From Algoriphagus litoralis (GTDB lineage: Bacteria > Bacteroidota > Bacteroidia > Cytophagales > Cyclobacteriaceae), in the NCBI RefSeq assembly GCF_003259255.1, contig NZ_QGOL01000002.1:62001-126000 (forward strand): a stretch of DNA of 64,000 nucleotides, written 5' to 3'. The notes below the pieces were generated by a model, which saw only the letters and a program-made list of their open reading frames with translations, was not told the DNA's origin and searched no databases. The translations under genes were made by a program, and so were the position numbers. Of this stretch, positions 1 through 7,759 are shown piece after piece (the stretch's first letter is position 1; every line of letters starts with the position of its first letter).

Positions 1-92
1 GACAACTGACGGTGCCTGGACCAGGTGTCCCTCCGTCGTTGATATCAGGAGGGGTAGTGGCGAGAGAGGTGATGAAAGAAAACAAATTGTAG
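1..92 (+). CDS. crtI: Phytoene desaturase, C-terminal end (partial)
   Basis: Only the last 29 codons are in the window; the reading frame begins at base 3 and stops with TAG at 90-92. The peptide reads PGPGVPPSLISGGVVARE and resembles the conserved C-terminal FAD-binding end of CrtI-type phytoene desaturases (pattern HPGGGxPxxxxSGxxxA). CrtI introduces double bonds into phytoene to give neurosporene or lycopene. The position directly before crtB (21 nt gap) supports the call. With so little sequence, another CrtI-family member such as a ketolase-type CrtO cannot be excluded. Confidence 0.75.
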   Translation, partial: QLTVPGPGVPPSLISGGVVAREVMKENKL

Positions 93-113
93 ACAAAAAG
101 GTATATTCAAGCA

Positions 114-956
114 ATGGATGCAATTGCGCTTTTTGACCAAACCACCTTGGAGTGCAGCCGGCTGATCACACAGCGGTATAGCACCAGCTTCACGCTCGGG
201 ATAAAAACCCTGGACAAAAAGCTACACCTACCGATTTATGCCATCTACGGATTCGTTCGTTATGCAGACGAGATTGTGGATACCTTTCATAATCAGGATA
301 AGCAATCCCTCCTGAAACGATTCAAAAAGGACACCTATGAGGCTATTGAAGCGGGAATTTCATTGAACCCTGTTCTTCATGCGTTCCAACTGATTGTGAA
401 CAAATACAAGATCGACTTGGATCTGATAGAGGCATTTCTCCACAGCATGGAAATGGACCTTGACTTCAAGACCTACAACGACTCCAAATACCACGAATAC
501 ATCTACGGATCTGCCGAAGTCGTTGGGCTCATGTGCCTCAAAGTGTTCTGTGATGGTGATCAGGAGATGTATCTCAAACTCAGAGAACCTGCCTGTAAAT
601 TGGGTGCTGCTTTCCAGAAAGTAAATTTTCTTCGGGACATCAAAAGTGATTTCGAGGAGCGGGGAAGGGTCTATTTTCCCGGAGTTGATTTCAACCACTT
701 CGACAAATCAGTAAAAAACCTGATTGAACAGGACATCCAAAAGGATTTTGATGATTCCTTGATCGGTATCGAGCAACTTCCCAAATGCGCAAAGCTTGGT
801 GTGAAAGTCGCCTACCTGTATTACCAAAAGCTTTTTGACAAAATCAAAGGCCTTCCAGCCGAAACGATCACACAGAAGCGGATCAGAATTCCTAATTCCC
901 AAAAGATCTCACTCCTCCTAGGAACATATTTCGAATCCAAACTTGGAATCACCTGA
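114..956 (+). CDS. crtB: Phytoene synthase
   Basis: Squalene/phytoene synthase family, 280 aa, the usual bacterial CrtB length. It condenses two geranylgeranyl diphosphates to phytoene, the committed carotenoid step. Both Asp-rich diphosphate/Mg2+ sites are visible: ADEIVD (D52, D56) and RDIKSDFEERGRVYFP (D175, D179), the second being the phytoene synthase signature. The start ATG at 114 lies 21 nt after the crtI stop, and the TGA stop shares a base with the ATG of the cyclase (TGATG). The gene is part of a tight carotenoid operon. Squalene synthase is less likely given the neighbours. Confidence 0.95.
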   Translation: MDAIALFDQTTLECSRLITQRYSTSFTLGIKTLDKKLHLPIYAIYGFVRYADEIVDTFHNQDKQSLLKRFKKDTYEAIEAGISLNPVLHAFQLIVNKYKIDLDLIEAFLHSMEMDLDFKTYNDSKYHEYIYGSAEVVGLMCLKVFCDGDQEMYLKLREPACKLGAAFQKVNFLRDIKSDFEERGRVYFPGVDFNHFDKSVKNLIEQDIQKDFDDSLIGIEQLPKCAKLGVKVAYLYYQKLFDKIKGLPAETITQKRIRIPNSQKISLLLGTYFESKLGIT

Positions 957-1675
957 TGGAAAAATATGTATACATAGGTGTGATACTCTTTGCCTTGTCC
1001 TATCCGCTGGCACAATCTTTTGAACGTCGGATCCGGTATTCCACCAAATGGTATGCGCTGTTTCCTGCGATCCTGATTACTGCTTTTGTTTTCATCGTTT
1101 GGGATTATTGGTTTACCAAAATTGGAGTTTGGGAGTTTAATCCCCGATATGTGCTGGGACTATTTTACCTTGGGCTTCCGCTGGAAGAATGGTTGTTTTT
1201 CTTGGTAGTTCCTTTTGCATCGGTATTTATTTATGAAGTGCTGATCTATTTTTTCCCAAAAGACTACTTCCTGCCTTTCGGCAAACCGTTTGTTTACATT
1301 TTGGTTCCCTTTCTGATCGGCTTGGGATTACTTCATCTTGACAAATGGTATACCTCTGTCAATTTTCTGTTTGGAGCGGCAGTTCTATTGATCCATTTCT
1401 TGGTTTTCAATGATCGCTACCTCGGCCGATTCTTATTTGCCTACCTCGTTCACTTGATCCCTTTTATGCTATGCAATGGGGTCCTGACGGGGGGATTGAC
1501 TGAAGAGCCAGTGGTCATTTATAACAATTCCGAAAATCTAGGTATCAGAATTTGGACTGTGCCCATTGAGGATTCAATCTATTCTATGTCGCTCCTTCTG
1601 ATGAATATCAGTATCTTCGAAAGTATTCGAAGCCGAAGAAACAATTCCAGCTCCAAGATGTTTAAAAAGCTATGA
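956..1675 (+). CDS. crtYcd: Lycopene cyclase, fused CrtYc-CrtYd type
   Basis: 239-aa integral membrane protein with about seven hydrophobic segments. It carries two copies of the lycopene cyclase domain found in the heterodimeric actinobacterial CrtYc/CrtYd and the fungal and archaeal fused enzymes. The family motifs PLEE (residues 75-78, in the first half) and PIED (203-206, second half) are both present, so this is a single-chain fusion of the two halves. It should cyclise the psi ends of lycopene to beta-ionone rings, giving beta-carotene in the inner membrane. It overlaps crtB by 1 nt and ispH by 4 nt (ATGA), which suggests translational coupling. Confidence 0.9.
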   Translation: MEKYVYIGVILFALSYPLAQSFERRIRYSTKWYALFPAILITAFVFIVWDYWFTKIGVWEFNPRYVLGLFYLGLPLEEWLFFLVVPFASVFIYEVLIYFFPKDYFLPFGKPFVYILVPFLIGLGLLHLDKWYTSVNFLFGAAVLLIHFLVFNDRYLGRFLFAYLVHLIPFMLCNGVLTGGLTEEPVVIYNNSENLGIRIWTVPIEDSIYSMSLLLMNISIFESIRSRRNNSSSKMFKKL

Positions 1676-2517
1676 AAAATCTCCAAGTTCAAATAGACGA
1701 TCATTCAGGCTTTTGCTTTGGCGTAGTCTATGCCATCGAAATGGCAGAAGAAATTTTGGACGAGCAAGGCTATTTGTATTGTTTGGGAGATATCGTGCAC
1801 AATGACGAAGAAGTAAACCGCCTGACCAGAAAGGGATTGAGAATCATCGACCATGAGGAACTGCATGCGCTTACCAATGAAAAGGTGCTCATCCGTGCTC
1901 ATGGGGAACCACCCTCTACCTACGAATTGGCGATCAAAAATAACCTTACCCTGATAGACGCAAGCTGCCCGGTAGTTTTGAAGCTGCAGAATCGAATCAA
2001 AAACTCATTTGACAAGGACGAAACGATCTACATCTATGGAAAGCATGGACATGCTGAAGTGATCGGATTACTTGGCCAGACCAATAATAAAGCCGTGGTC
2101 TTCCAAGACATCTCTGAACTGGACATTCCGAGCTTGCCAAAAAGTATCACTCTTTACAGCCAGACGACCAAAAGCACCGACAAATTCTATGAAATCAATG
2201 AGATCCTGAGGCAAAATGGAATTGCAGTTAATACCAACGATACCATCTGCCGCCAAGTCTCAAACCGGGATAAGGAGCTCAGGGATTTTGCAGAAAAATT
2301 TGACAAAATCGTCTTTGTCAGCGGCACAAAATCCTCCAACGGAAAAGTGCTGTATAATGTCTGCAAAGACAAAAATCAAAATACGTACTTTGTCTCCAAC
2401 CCCGATCAAATCGATTCGGACTGGTTCAATCCAAACGACTCTGTCGGCATCTGCGGAGCCACCTCCACTCCTATGTGGCTCATGGAGCAAGTGAAAGAAC
2501 GAATTCTTAACCTTTGA
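1672..2517 (+). CDS. ispH: 4-hydroxy-3-methylbut-2-enyl diphosphate reductase (IspH/LytB)
   Basis: 281 aa. Last enzyme of the MEP pathway: it reduces HMBPP to IPP and DMAPP using a [4Fe-4S] cluster. The three cluster cysteines expected in the family are C15 (in GFCFGV), C99 (in DASCPVV) and C193 (in NDTICRQ). Family motifs RAHGEPP, YGKHGHAEV, QTTKS and SGTKSSNGK are also visible. The C-terminal GICGATSTPMWLM corresponds to the usual G-A-S-x-P motif in altered form. The gene sits in the middle of the carotenoid operon, with a 4-nt overlap with the cyclase, which links precursor supply to pigment synthesis. Confidence 0.93.
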   Translation: MKNLQVQIDDHSGFCFGVVYAIEMAEEILDEQGYLYCLGDIVHNDEEVNRLTRKGLRIIDHEELHALTNEKVLIRAHGEPPSTYELAIKNNLTLIDASCPVVLKLQNRIKNSFDKDETIYIYGKHGHAEVIGLLGQTNNKAVVFQDISELDIPSLPKSITLYSQTTKSTDKFYEINEILRQNGIAVNTNDTICRQVSNRDKELRDFAEKFDKIVFVSGTKSSNGKVLYNVCKDKNQNTYFVSNPDQIDSDWFNPNDSVGICGATSTPMWLMEQVKERILNL

Positions 2518-2534
2518 ACGAAACCGATTCAGCC

Positions 2535-3245
2535 ATGAATCCGGCAAAGACTTCCTTTTCTACTACAATTGATCCCAAGGGATTAGTAATCGGATGGACC
2601 ATAATTTTTCTTTGGGCAGGATCATTGGTATACCTCCTGCAAGTCGACCTCGATTGGACAAATCCAGTGGTATACTTGGGTATACTGATTCAAATGCATC
2701 TCTATACCGGCCTATTCATCACTGCGCACGATGCGATGCATGGAATAGTTTCTTCCAATAAAAGGTGGAATAACCTCACAGGATGGATTGCTGCACTACT
2801 TTTTTCCTATAATTTCTATTGGAAACTTTTTCCAAAACACCACGAACATCATCGCTTTGTAGCCACTGACAAGGATCCGGATTACCATCCTTCGGGAAAA
2901 TTCTTCATTTGGTACCTGAGTTTTATCAAACAGTACGTCACCGTATGGCAGATCTTATTCATGGCGGTGACTTTTAATATCCTGAAACTTTTCTTGCCAA
3001 CAGAAAACCTCATCGTCTTCTGGATGGTACCAGCAATACTCTCCACTTTTCAACTTTTCTACTTCGGAACTTACCTTCCGCACATGGGCGAAAGCGACAA
3101 TAAACATCATTCGACCTCCCAATCCACCAATCATATTTGGGCATTTCTTAGCTGTTATTTTTTCGGATATCACTATGAGCACCATGACTCTCCAGGCACT
3201 CCTTGGTGGAGACTTTGGAGAGTGAAAGAGCAACAAACGGCTTAA
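2535..3245 (+). CDS. crtW: Beta-carotene ketolase, CrtW-type membrane desaturase family
   Basis: About 236 aa, membrane di-iron oxygenase of the fatty-acid-desaturase superfamily. Histidine boxes are HDAMHG, HHEHHR and, near the C-terminus, FGYHYEHHDSPGTPWWRL; the last resembles the end of CrtW ketolases (HYEHHxxPxxPWW). CrtW adds 4-keto groups to beta-ionone rings, giving echinenone or canthaxanthin. I chose ATG 2535 as start; an in-frame TTG at 2514 overlapping the ispH stop would add seven residues. A hydroxylase or another desaturase is a weaker alternative. No CrtZ is visible in the window. Confidence 0.85.
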   Translation: MNPAKTSFSTTIDPKGLVIGWTIIFLWAGSLVYLLQVDLDWTNPVVYLGILIQMHLYTGLFITAHDAMHGIVSSNKRWNNLTGWIAALLFSYNFYWKLFPKHHEHHRFVATDKDPDYHPSGKFFIWYLSFIKQYVTVWQILFMAVTFNILKLFLPTENLIVFWMVPAILSTFQLFYFGTYLPHMGESDNKHHSTSQSTNHIWAFLSCYFFGYHYEHHDSPGTPWWRLWRVKEQQTA

Positions 3246-3326
3246 TTCCGCTGATTTTTTTCAATATTCTGTCATATCCGAAACTTTATGACTCTATTTT
3301 GATTTTAGTTTAAAACTCCTCACCAA

Positions 3327-5729
3327 ATGAAAATCAGACTGACCCTTCTGGTCTTTTTTATCGTAACCCTTCAGGCTTTTTCGCAAGGTATAATCCGGGG
3401 AAAGGTCACCAATCCCGTCAATAACCAACCCGTCGGTTTTGCCAATATTTTGGTATTGAATACGGACTTTGGAGCCATCACTGATGAGGAAGGAAACTAC
3501 GAGATCAGCGGAATTCCTCCCGGGCTGTACAATGTGCGAGCAAGTTTTGTGGGATATAAAAGCAACACAGCCTTTGAAGTTCAAGTCACGCTGGCCCGTG
3601 CGGTTCAGCTGGATTTTGATTTGGAAGAAGATGCCTCAGAACTCAATGAGGTGGTCGTGAGTAGTGAATTTACGCGATCTGAGGAAACACCGCTTTCCGT
3701 CCGAAAACTAAACACCAATGAAATCGAGCGGTATCCGGGGGGAAACCGGGACATTTCCAGAGTCATCCAAGCTCTCCCGGGAGTGGCAAGTACGCCCAGT
3801 TTTCGAAATGACATTTTGATCCGGGGAGGTGCACCAAATGAAAATAAGTTTTTTGTAGATGAGATAGAGGTGCCCGTGATCAATCACTTTGCCACCCAGG
3901 GATCATCCGGTGGACCTGTAGGTATTTTGAATGTCAATCTGATCAAGAACGTAGACCTTATTGCAGGAGGGTTCCCAGCCAATAGAATGGATGCCCTGAG
4001 CTCCTTCTTTGAAATTCAACTCAAAGAAGGACGTAGGGACAAAATGGCCACACAGCTGACAGTGGGTGCCTCTGAACTAACCCTATCCAATGAGGGGCCG
4101 ATTTCTGAGAAAACCACCTACTTGCTTTCTGCCCGAAGATCCTACCTGCAGGGCTTGTTTCGATTATTGGGCTTGCCTTTCCTTCCTACTTTCAATGACT
4201 TCCAGCTGAAAACCACCACCAAGCTCAATGAAAAAACGGAGGTGACTTTCATCGGTGTGGGTGCGATTGATAATTTCGAGCTGAATCAGGATATCCCGGA
4301 GGACGAAACCGAGGAAGAACGGGAAAATAGACTTTACCTATTGGATGTACTGCCGATTCAGACTCAGTGGAATTACACTACTGGATTGAAGCTAAAGCGT
4401 TTTCGGGAAAATGGATTTTGGACTTTTGTCCTGAGTCGAAATATGCTGAACAATCAGTCCATCAAATACGCAGGCAATGATAACAGCACCGAGGCAAACT
4501 TGCTTTTTGACTATTCTTCTCAAGAATCAGAAAACAAATTCAGAGCAGAAAACAGCATTTTTGGAAATGGATATACAATCAAGTATGGACTAAACTACCA
4601 ATATTCACGATACTTCATCAGCAATTTTGACCGGGCAACGTTGGCCTCTTCAGGTGAAGTCATCGACGTGGAATCCACTTCTTTCTTCAACCAATACGGA
4701 GCATTCATCTCGGGTTCCAAAAATTTCTCCAACAATCGCCTCCTTCTGACAGGAGGAATACGTATGGACGGTTCTGATTTTGGAGCAACTGCCTCCAACC
4801 CATTGAACCAAATCAGTCCAAGAATCTCTGCCTCCTACCAACTGAAACCAAATCTCTTTGCCACTGCCAATGCTGGAATCTATCACCAAAAACCTCCATA
4901 CACCGTATTGGGATACCGAAATAACCAAGGAGAGCTTGAAAACCAAGACAATGATGTCCGTTTTATCAGAAATTCTCAATTGATCGCAGGAATTGAATTT
5001 CTTGTTCCGGAGAAAAATCGGCGATTTACAGCTGAAGCATTCTACAAAAAATACAGCAACTACCCTTCGTCGATCCGAAATGGTATCGCCTTAGCAAACT
5101 TGGGTGCTGACTTTGGGGTGATCGGCAATGAACCGGTAGCATCGAATGCAGAAGGAAGAGCCTATGGCTTGGAGATATTGGCACAGCAGCGGCTTTTCAA
5201 TGACTTTTACGGAATTGCCGCATTGACTTTGGTCAGAAGTGAATTTACCAATCCCAATACCGAGGGATTTGTACCCTCATCATGGGATAATAGGTTCATA
5301 GTGAGCCTGACTGCCGGAAAACGATTTGGCAAAAACTGGGAAGTGGGCACAAGATGGAGATTTTTGGGAGGGACACCTTATACCCCATATGATTTGGAAG
5401 AATCCAGCTTGATCAGCAATTGGGACCTCAGAGGTGCAGGGATTTTAGATTATTCGCAAATCAATGCGATCCGTTTGGATCCATTCCATCAGTTGGATTT
5501 GCGCATAGATAAAAAGTATTTTTTCAAAAACTGGAACCTAAACTGGTATGTGGATATCCAGAATCTCTACAACTTCCAGGCAGAGCAACCTCCGATTTTA
5601 ATCCCTGTCCGTGATGATTCCGGATCTATTCTAGTGGATCCAAATGATCCAAACAGGTATCAATTGAAACTAATTGAAAATCCAGCTGGAAACCTATTGC
5701 CTACGATTGGGATTATTGTTGAATTCTAA
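3327..5729 (+). CDS. TonB-dependent outer-membrane receptor with N-terminal carboxypeptidase-regulatory-like domain
   Basis: 800 aa. Residues 1-20 form a signal peptide (MKIRLTLLVFFIVTLQAFSQ). A beta-sandwich CarboxypepD_reg-like domain follows at about 22-105 (RGKVTNPVNNQPVGFANI), then a plug domain at about 115-230 (IQALPGVASTPSFRNDILIRGG) and a 22-strand-type barrel to a terminal aromatic residue (IVEF). This domain order is typical of Bacteroidota TonB-dependent transporters. No SusD partner lies beside it, so a glycan substrate is not indicated and the ligand is unknown. Its stop overlaps the stop of the converging downstream gene. It is on the same strand as the carotenoid operon but 81 nt away. 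Confidence 0.92.
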   Translation: MKIRLTLLVFFIVTLQAFSQGIIRGKVTNPVNNQPVGFANILVLNTDFGAITDEEGNYEISGIPPGLYNVRASFVGYKSNTAFEVQVTLARAVQLDFDLEEDASELNEVVVSSEFTRSEETPLSVRKLNTNEIERYPGGNRDISRVIQALPGVASTPSFRNDILIRGGAPNENKFFVDEIEVPVINHFATQGSSGGPVGILNVNLIKNVDLIAGGFPANRMDALSSFFEIQLKEGRRDKMATQLTVGASELTLSNEGPISEKTTYLLSARRSYLQGLFRLLGLPFLPTFNDFQLKTTTKLNEKTEVTFIGVGAIDNFELNQDIPEDETEEERENRLYLLDVLPIQTQWNYTTGLKLKRFRENGFWTFVLSRNMLNNQSIKYAGNDNSTEANLLFDYSSQESENKFRAENSIFGNGYTIKYGLNYQYSRYFISNFDRATLASSGEVIDVESTSFFNQYGAFISGSKNFSNNRLLLTGGIRMDGSDFGATASNPLNQISPRISASYQLKPNLFATANAGIYHQKPPYTVLGYRNNQGELENQDNDVRFIRNSQLIAGIEFLVPEKNRRFTAEAFYKKYSNYPSSIRNGIALANLGADFGVIGNEPVASNAEGRAYGLEILAQQRLFNDFYGIAALTLVRSEFTNPNTEGFVPSSWDNRFIVSLTAGKRFGKNWEVGTRWRFLGGTPYTPYDLEESSLISNWDLRGAGILDYSQINAIRLDPFHQLDLRIDKKYFFKNWNLNWYVDIQNLYNFQAEQPPILIPVRDDSGSILVDPNDPNRYQLKLIENPAGNLLPTIGIIVEF

Positions 5730-6187
5730 GCTTTCTGACCGAGATCTGACAGAAGTTTGACGATTCGGTTTGCTTTGGTCTCTTCCGAATTTGCGCTGTA
5801 GATATATTCAATCCATTGCTTTTGCTCTGCATCCGACAGCTTTTGAAACAGCACAAGTTTTCCAGGATCGTCTTCCAGACAATCGATTAATTCGGCGGGA
5901 ATGGATGTGGGAATTTCGTCACGGTATAGTGTGAAGTGTACCCTGTCTCCTTCTTCTTTCCCGATGGCTTGCCTGATGGGTTTCGCTATCGGCATAAAAA
6001 GATGTCCGTCACCCATAGGCATGAGGTGCTTTCCTTCGAAGGTGAAATCATCAATTGTTCCACCTACTTTGAGCATTCCAAAAGCTTTGCCGGAAGGCAA
6101 AAGTGTACTAGGGATCTTGATAAAAGTCCAGCCCCCCTTTCCGGGAAATCTTTCCAAAAAAAATTCGCCTTCGATGATCAATTCCAT
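5726..6187 (-). CDS. YdeI/OmpD-associated-like protein with DUF1905 domain
   Basis: 153 aa, cytoplasmic, no signal peptide. The N-terminal two thirds match the DUF1905 pattern (GGWTFIKIP, VGGTIDDFTFEG, MPMGDGHLFMPIAKPIRQAIG, EGDRVHFTLYRD). The C-terminal segment (LSDAEQKQWIEYIYSANSE) matches the YdeI/OmpD-associated tail (pattern L..xxYIxxAKxxETRxRRI). Proteins of this type are widespread but poorly characterised. The start ATG at 6185-6187 lies just downstream of the terminator of the preceding gene on the same strand. Its TAG overlaps the TAA of the receptor gene (CTAA at 5726-5729). Confidence 0.8.
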   Translation of the reverse strand: MELIIEGEFFLERFPGKGGWTFIKIPSTLLPSGKAFGMLKVGGTIDDFTFEGKHLMPMGDGHLFMPIAKPIRQAIGKEEGDRVHFTLYRDEIPTSIPAELIDCLEDDPGKLVLFQKLSDAEQKQWIEYIYSANSEETKANRIVKLLSDLGQKA

Positions 6188-6190
6188 AGC

Positions 6191-6215
6191 AAAAAAAGAG
6201 CAGGTTACCCTGCTC
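6191..6215 (-). terminator. Rho-independent terminator of the 6230-6676 gene
   Basis: Perfect 7-bp stem GAGCAGG/CCTGCTC with a 4-nt loop (6198-6215). Read on the minus strand it is followed by seven T (6191-6197). It ends only 3 nt before the start codon of the downstream YdeI-like gene, so that gene's promoter or leader must overlap the hairpin, or its message depends on read-through. Confidence 0.8.
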
Positions 6216-6229
6216 TTATCAATAGTTGT

Positions 6230-6676
6230 TTAATTAAATCTCCATCGGATATTTAAGCCAAATCCACCAGCATCAAAATCAGTGTTTTCGACAATGATAA
6301 AATAAGGTCTCCAGTCGAGTCCAATCGTGATGGGAATCTCTGAAAAAGGATATTCTGCACCAATCTCTCCAGCCACACCAAATCTGAAATTGTCCGCAAG
6401 AAACAATGAAGGACCGAAACCAGCGTACCATTTGAAATCTGAGTCTGCGATGTCATCGTAAACCGGGTTCCAAAGTGCATCAATACCTACTCCTCCGTTT
6501 CCAAAGCTGACATCGGCGTGGATTCTGCTGAAATCTCCCAAGGCGAAGACCCCATCAATGGCAACATTGTTCCCATTAACATTGCCGAAGCGGATACCGA
6601 CTTCCTGAGCTTGTGATTCCAAGGCCGCAAAGATTGCAAGACCAAAAACGAGTACTAGTAGTTTTATTGTTTTCAT
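6230..6676 (-). CDS. Small exported protein, probable outer-membrane beta-barrel fold
   Basis: 148 aa with a clear signal peptide (MKTIKLLVLVFGLAIFAALESQAQ). The mature part has alternating polar/hydrophobic stretches and many Gly and aromatic residues (IRFGNVNGNNVAIDGVFALG, WYAGFGPSLFLADNFRFGV) and ends in NIRWRFN, a terminal aromatic typical of small barrels. I do not recognise a specific family. A -33/-7 promoter candidate lies just upstream (6708-6735) and a strong terminator just downstream, so it is probably a monocistronic gene. Confidence 0.75.
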   Translation of the reverse strand: MKTIKLLVLVFGLAIFAALESQAQEVGIRFGNVNGNNVAIDGVFALGDFSRIHADVSFGNGGVGIDALWNPVYDDIADSDFKWYAGFGPSLFLADNFRFGVAGEIGAEYPFSEIPITIGLDWRPYFIIVENTDFDAGGFGLNIRWRFN

Positions 6677-6707
6677 ATCTGGTATTAAAAGTTTGAGATC
6701 AATTAGC

Positions 6708-6735
6708 CAAAATTACGCCAACCACACTTTTTCAA
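6708..6735 (-). promoter_or_regulatory. Bacteroidota-type promoter for the 6230-6676 gene
   Basis: On the minus strand the bases read TTG, then 17 nt, then TAATTTTG (6708-6715), matching the -33 TTG / -7 TAnnTTTG pattern of Bacteroidota primary-sigma promoters. The predicted start of transcription is about 27 nt upstream of the ATG. The -33 part overlaps the stop codon of the TolB-like gene. Pattern match only. Confidence 0.45.
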
Positions 6736-7721
6736 CTACCCAAATTGCGCTGTTTCTTAACAAAAACCGGAGCAAGCTGGGTTTTAAGCAATGTATCAGT
6801 CAAGATTCTCGACTCTTTACTCTCCCAATCCATCAGAACGATGTGATATTGCCTCGAGATTGTGTCCTGATATTGGTCAAAAATAAACCATTTCCCATCC
6901 GGACTCCAGTCATGGTAAACTTCATCTTTGCCTCCTGCGCTGATCTGCCACTGCTTAGATCCATCTGGACTGACGCCAAAGATGTAAGTTCCATTACCTC
7001 TAGAGCTCGCATAGGAAATGAAATTCTCCGTGGGGTGCCATTTAAGTGCTCCAGCTTTGTATCCAAAACCTTTTGCTGCAGGATCATCTGTCGGAAAATG
7101 GGTTAATTGTCTTTCCCCGCTACCATCCCTCTTGATGAGGAAAACCTCCGGAAATACTCCTTCAGCTTTTGCTTTTGGACTTTTTACAAAAGCAATCTGT
7201 AATCCATCCGGAGAAAAAACGGGATCTTGAAATCTAAACGAAGTATCATTAGTAAATGGCTTAAATTCGCCATTACTGAGATTGATCAGGAAAAGTTGAT
7301 AGCGAATCCCCTCTTCAGGTCTTGCCGATACAATCATTTCATTGGTCTGCGAATCCAAATCCATCCAACTGTCTTCCAACCTAAGGTCAGACAGTTTTTT
7401 AATTTGCGAACCATCAGACTTCATTTCATACAGAAAGAAATTCCTGTAAGCAGTATCACGATCGCTGATGAAATAGATCTTGTCCGCCACTGCCAAATAA
7501 GTCCAAGCCACATCGGGATGATTACTTATATTCTTGGAGTGCTTGCTGCTATCCTCCGGATCCAAAACTCGGATTTCCCAATTATCTTTTGCCAAAGAAT
7601 CTGGCTCAAAGGTATTGAATGCGACCAGGTATCGGTCTTCAACTGAGTTGGTGATTTGGGCTTTTTGTCCACAGGAATAAAGGAAGATCGCCGAAACGAT
7701 CAAATAGAAGATTGATTTCAT
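6732..7721 (-). CDS. TolB-like WD40/PD40 beta-propeller lipoprotein
   Basis: 329 aa. Residues 1-17 are a lipoprotein signal with a Cys lipobox (FLYSCGQKA). The rest consists of blade-like repeats with PD40 motifs: FQDPVFSPDGLQIAFV, GALKWHPTENFISYAS and VYHDWSPDGKWFIFDQY. These are typical of TolB-type propellers, which usually bind peptides or serve as scaffolds. The chain is shorter than full TolB and lacks its N-terminal domain, so a role in the Tol-Pal system is not implied. It probably sits in the periplasm or on a membrane leaflet. Partner unknown. Confidence 0.8.
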   Translation of the reverse strand: MKSIFYLIVSAIFLYSCGQKAQITNSVEDRYLVAFNTFEPDSLAKDNWEIRVLDPEDSSKHSKNISNHPDVAWTYLAVADKIYFISDRDTAYRNFFLYEMKSDGSQIKKLSDLRLEDSWMDLDSQTNEMIVSARPEEGIRYQLFLINLSNGEFKPFTNDTSFRFQDPVFSPDGLQIAFVKSPKAKAEGVFPEVFLIKRDGSGERQLTHFPTDDPAAKGFGYKAGALKWHPTENFISYASSRGNGTYIFGVSPDGSKQWQISAGGKDEVYHDWSPDGKWFIFDQYQDTISRQYHIVLMDWESKESRILTDTLLKTQLAPVFVKKQRNLGS

Positions 7722-7759
7722 AGGGCTGGATGTTTATCGAATTTATGCTTTTTTGGAAG

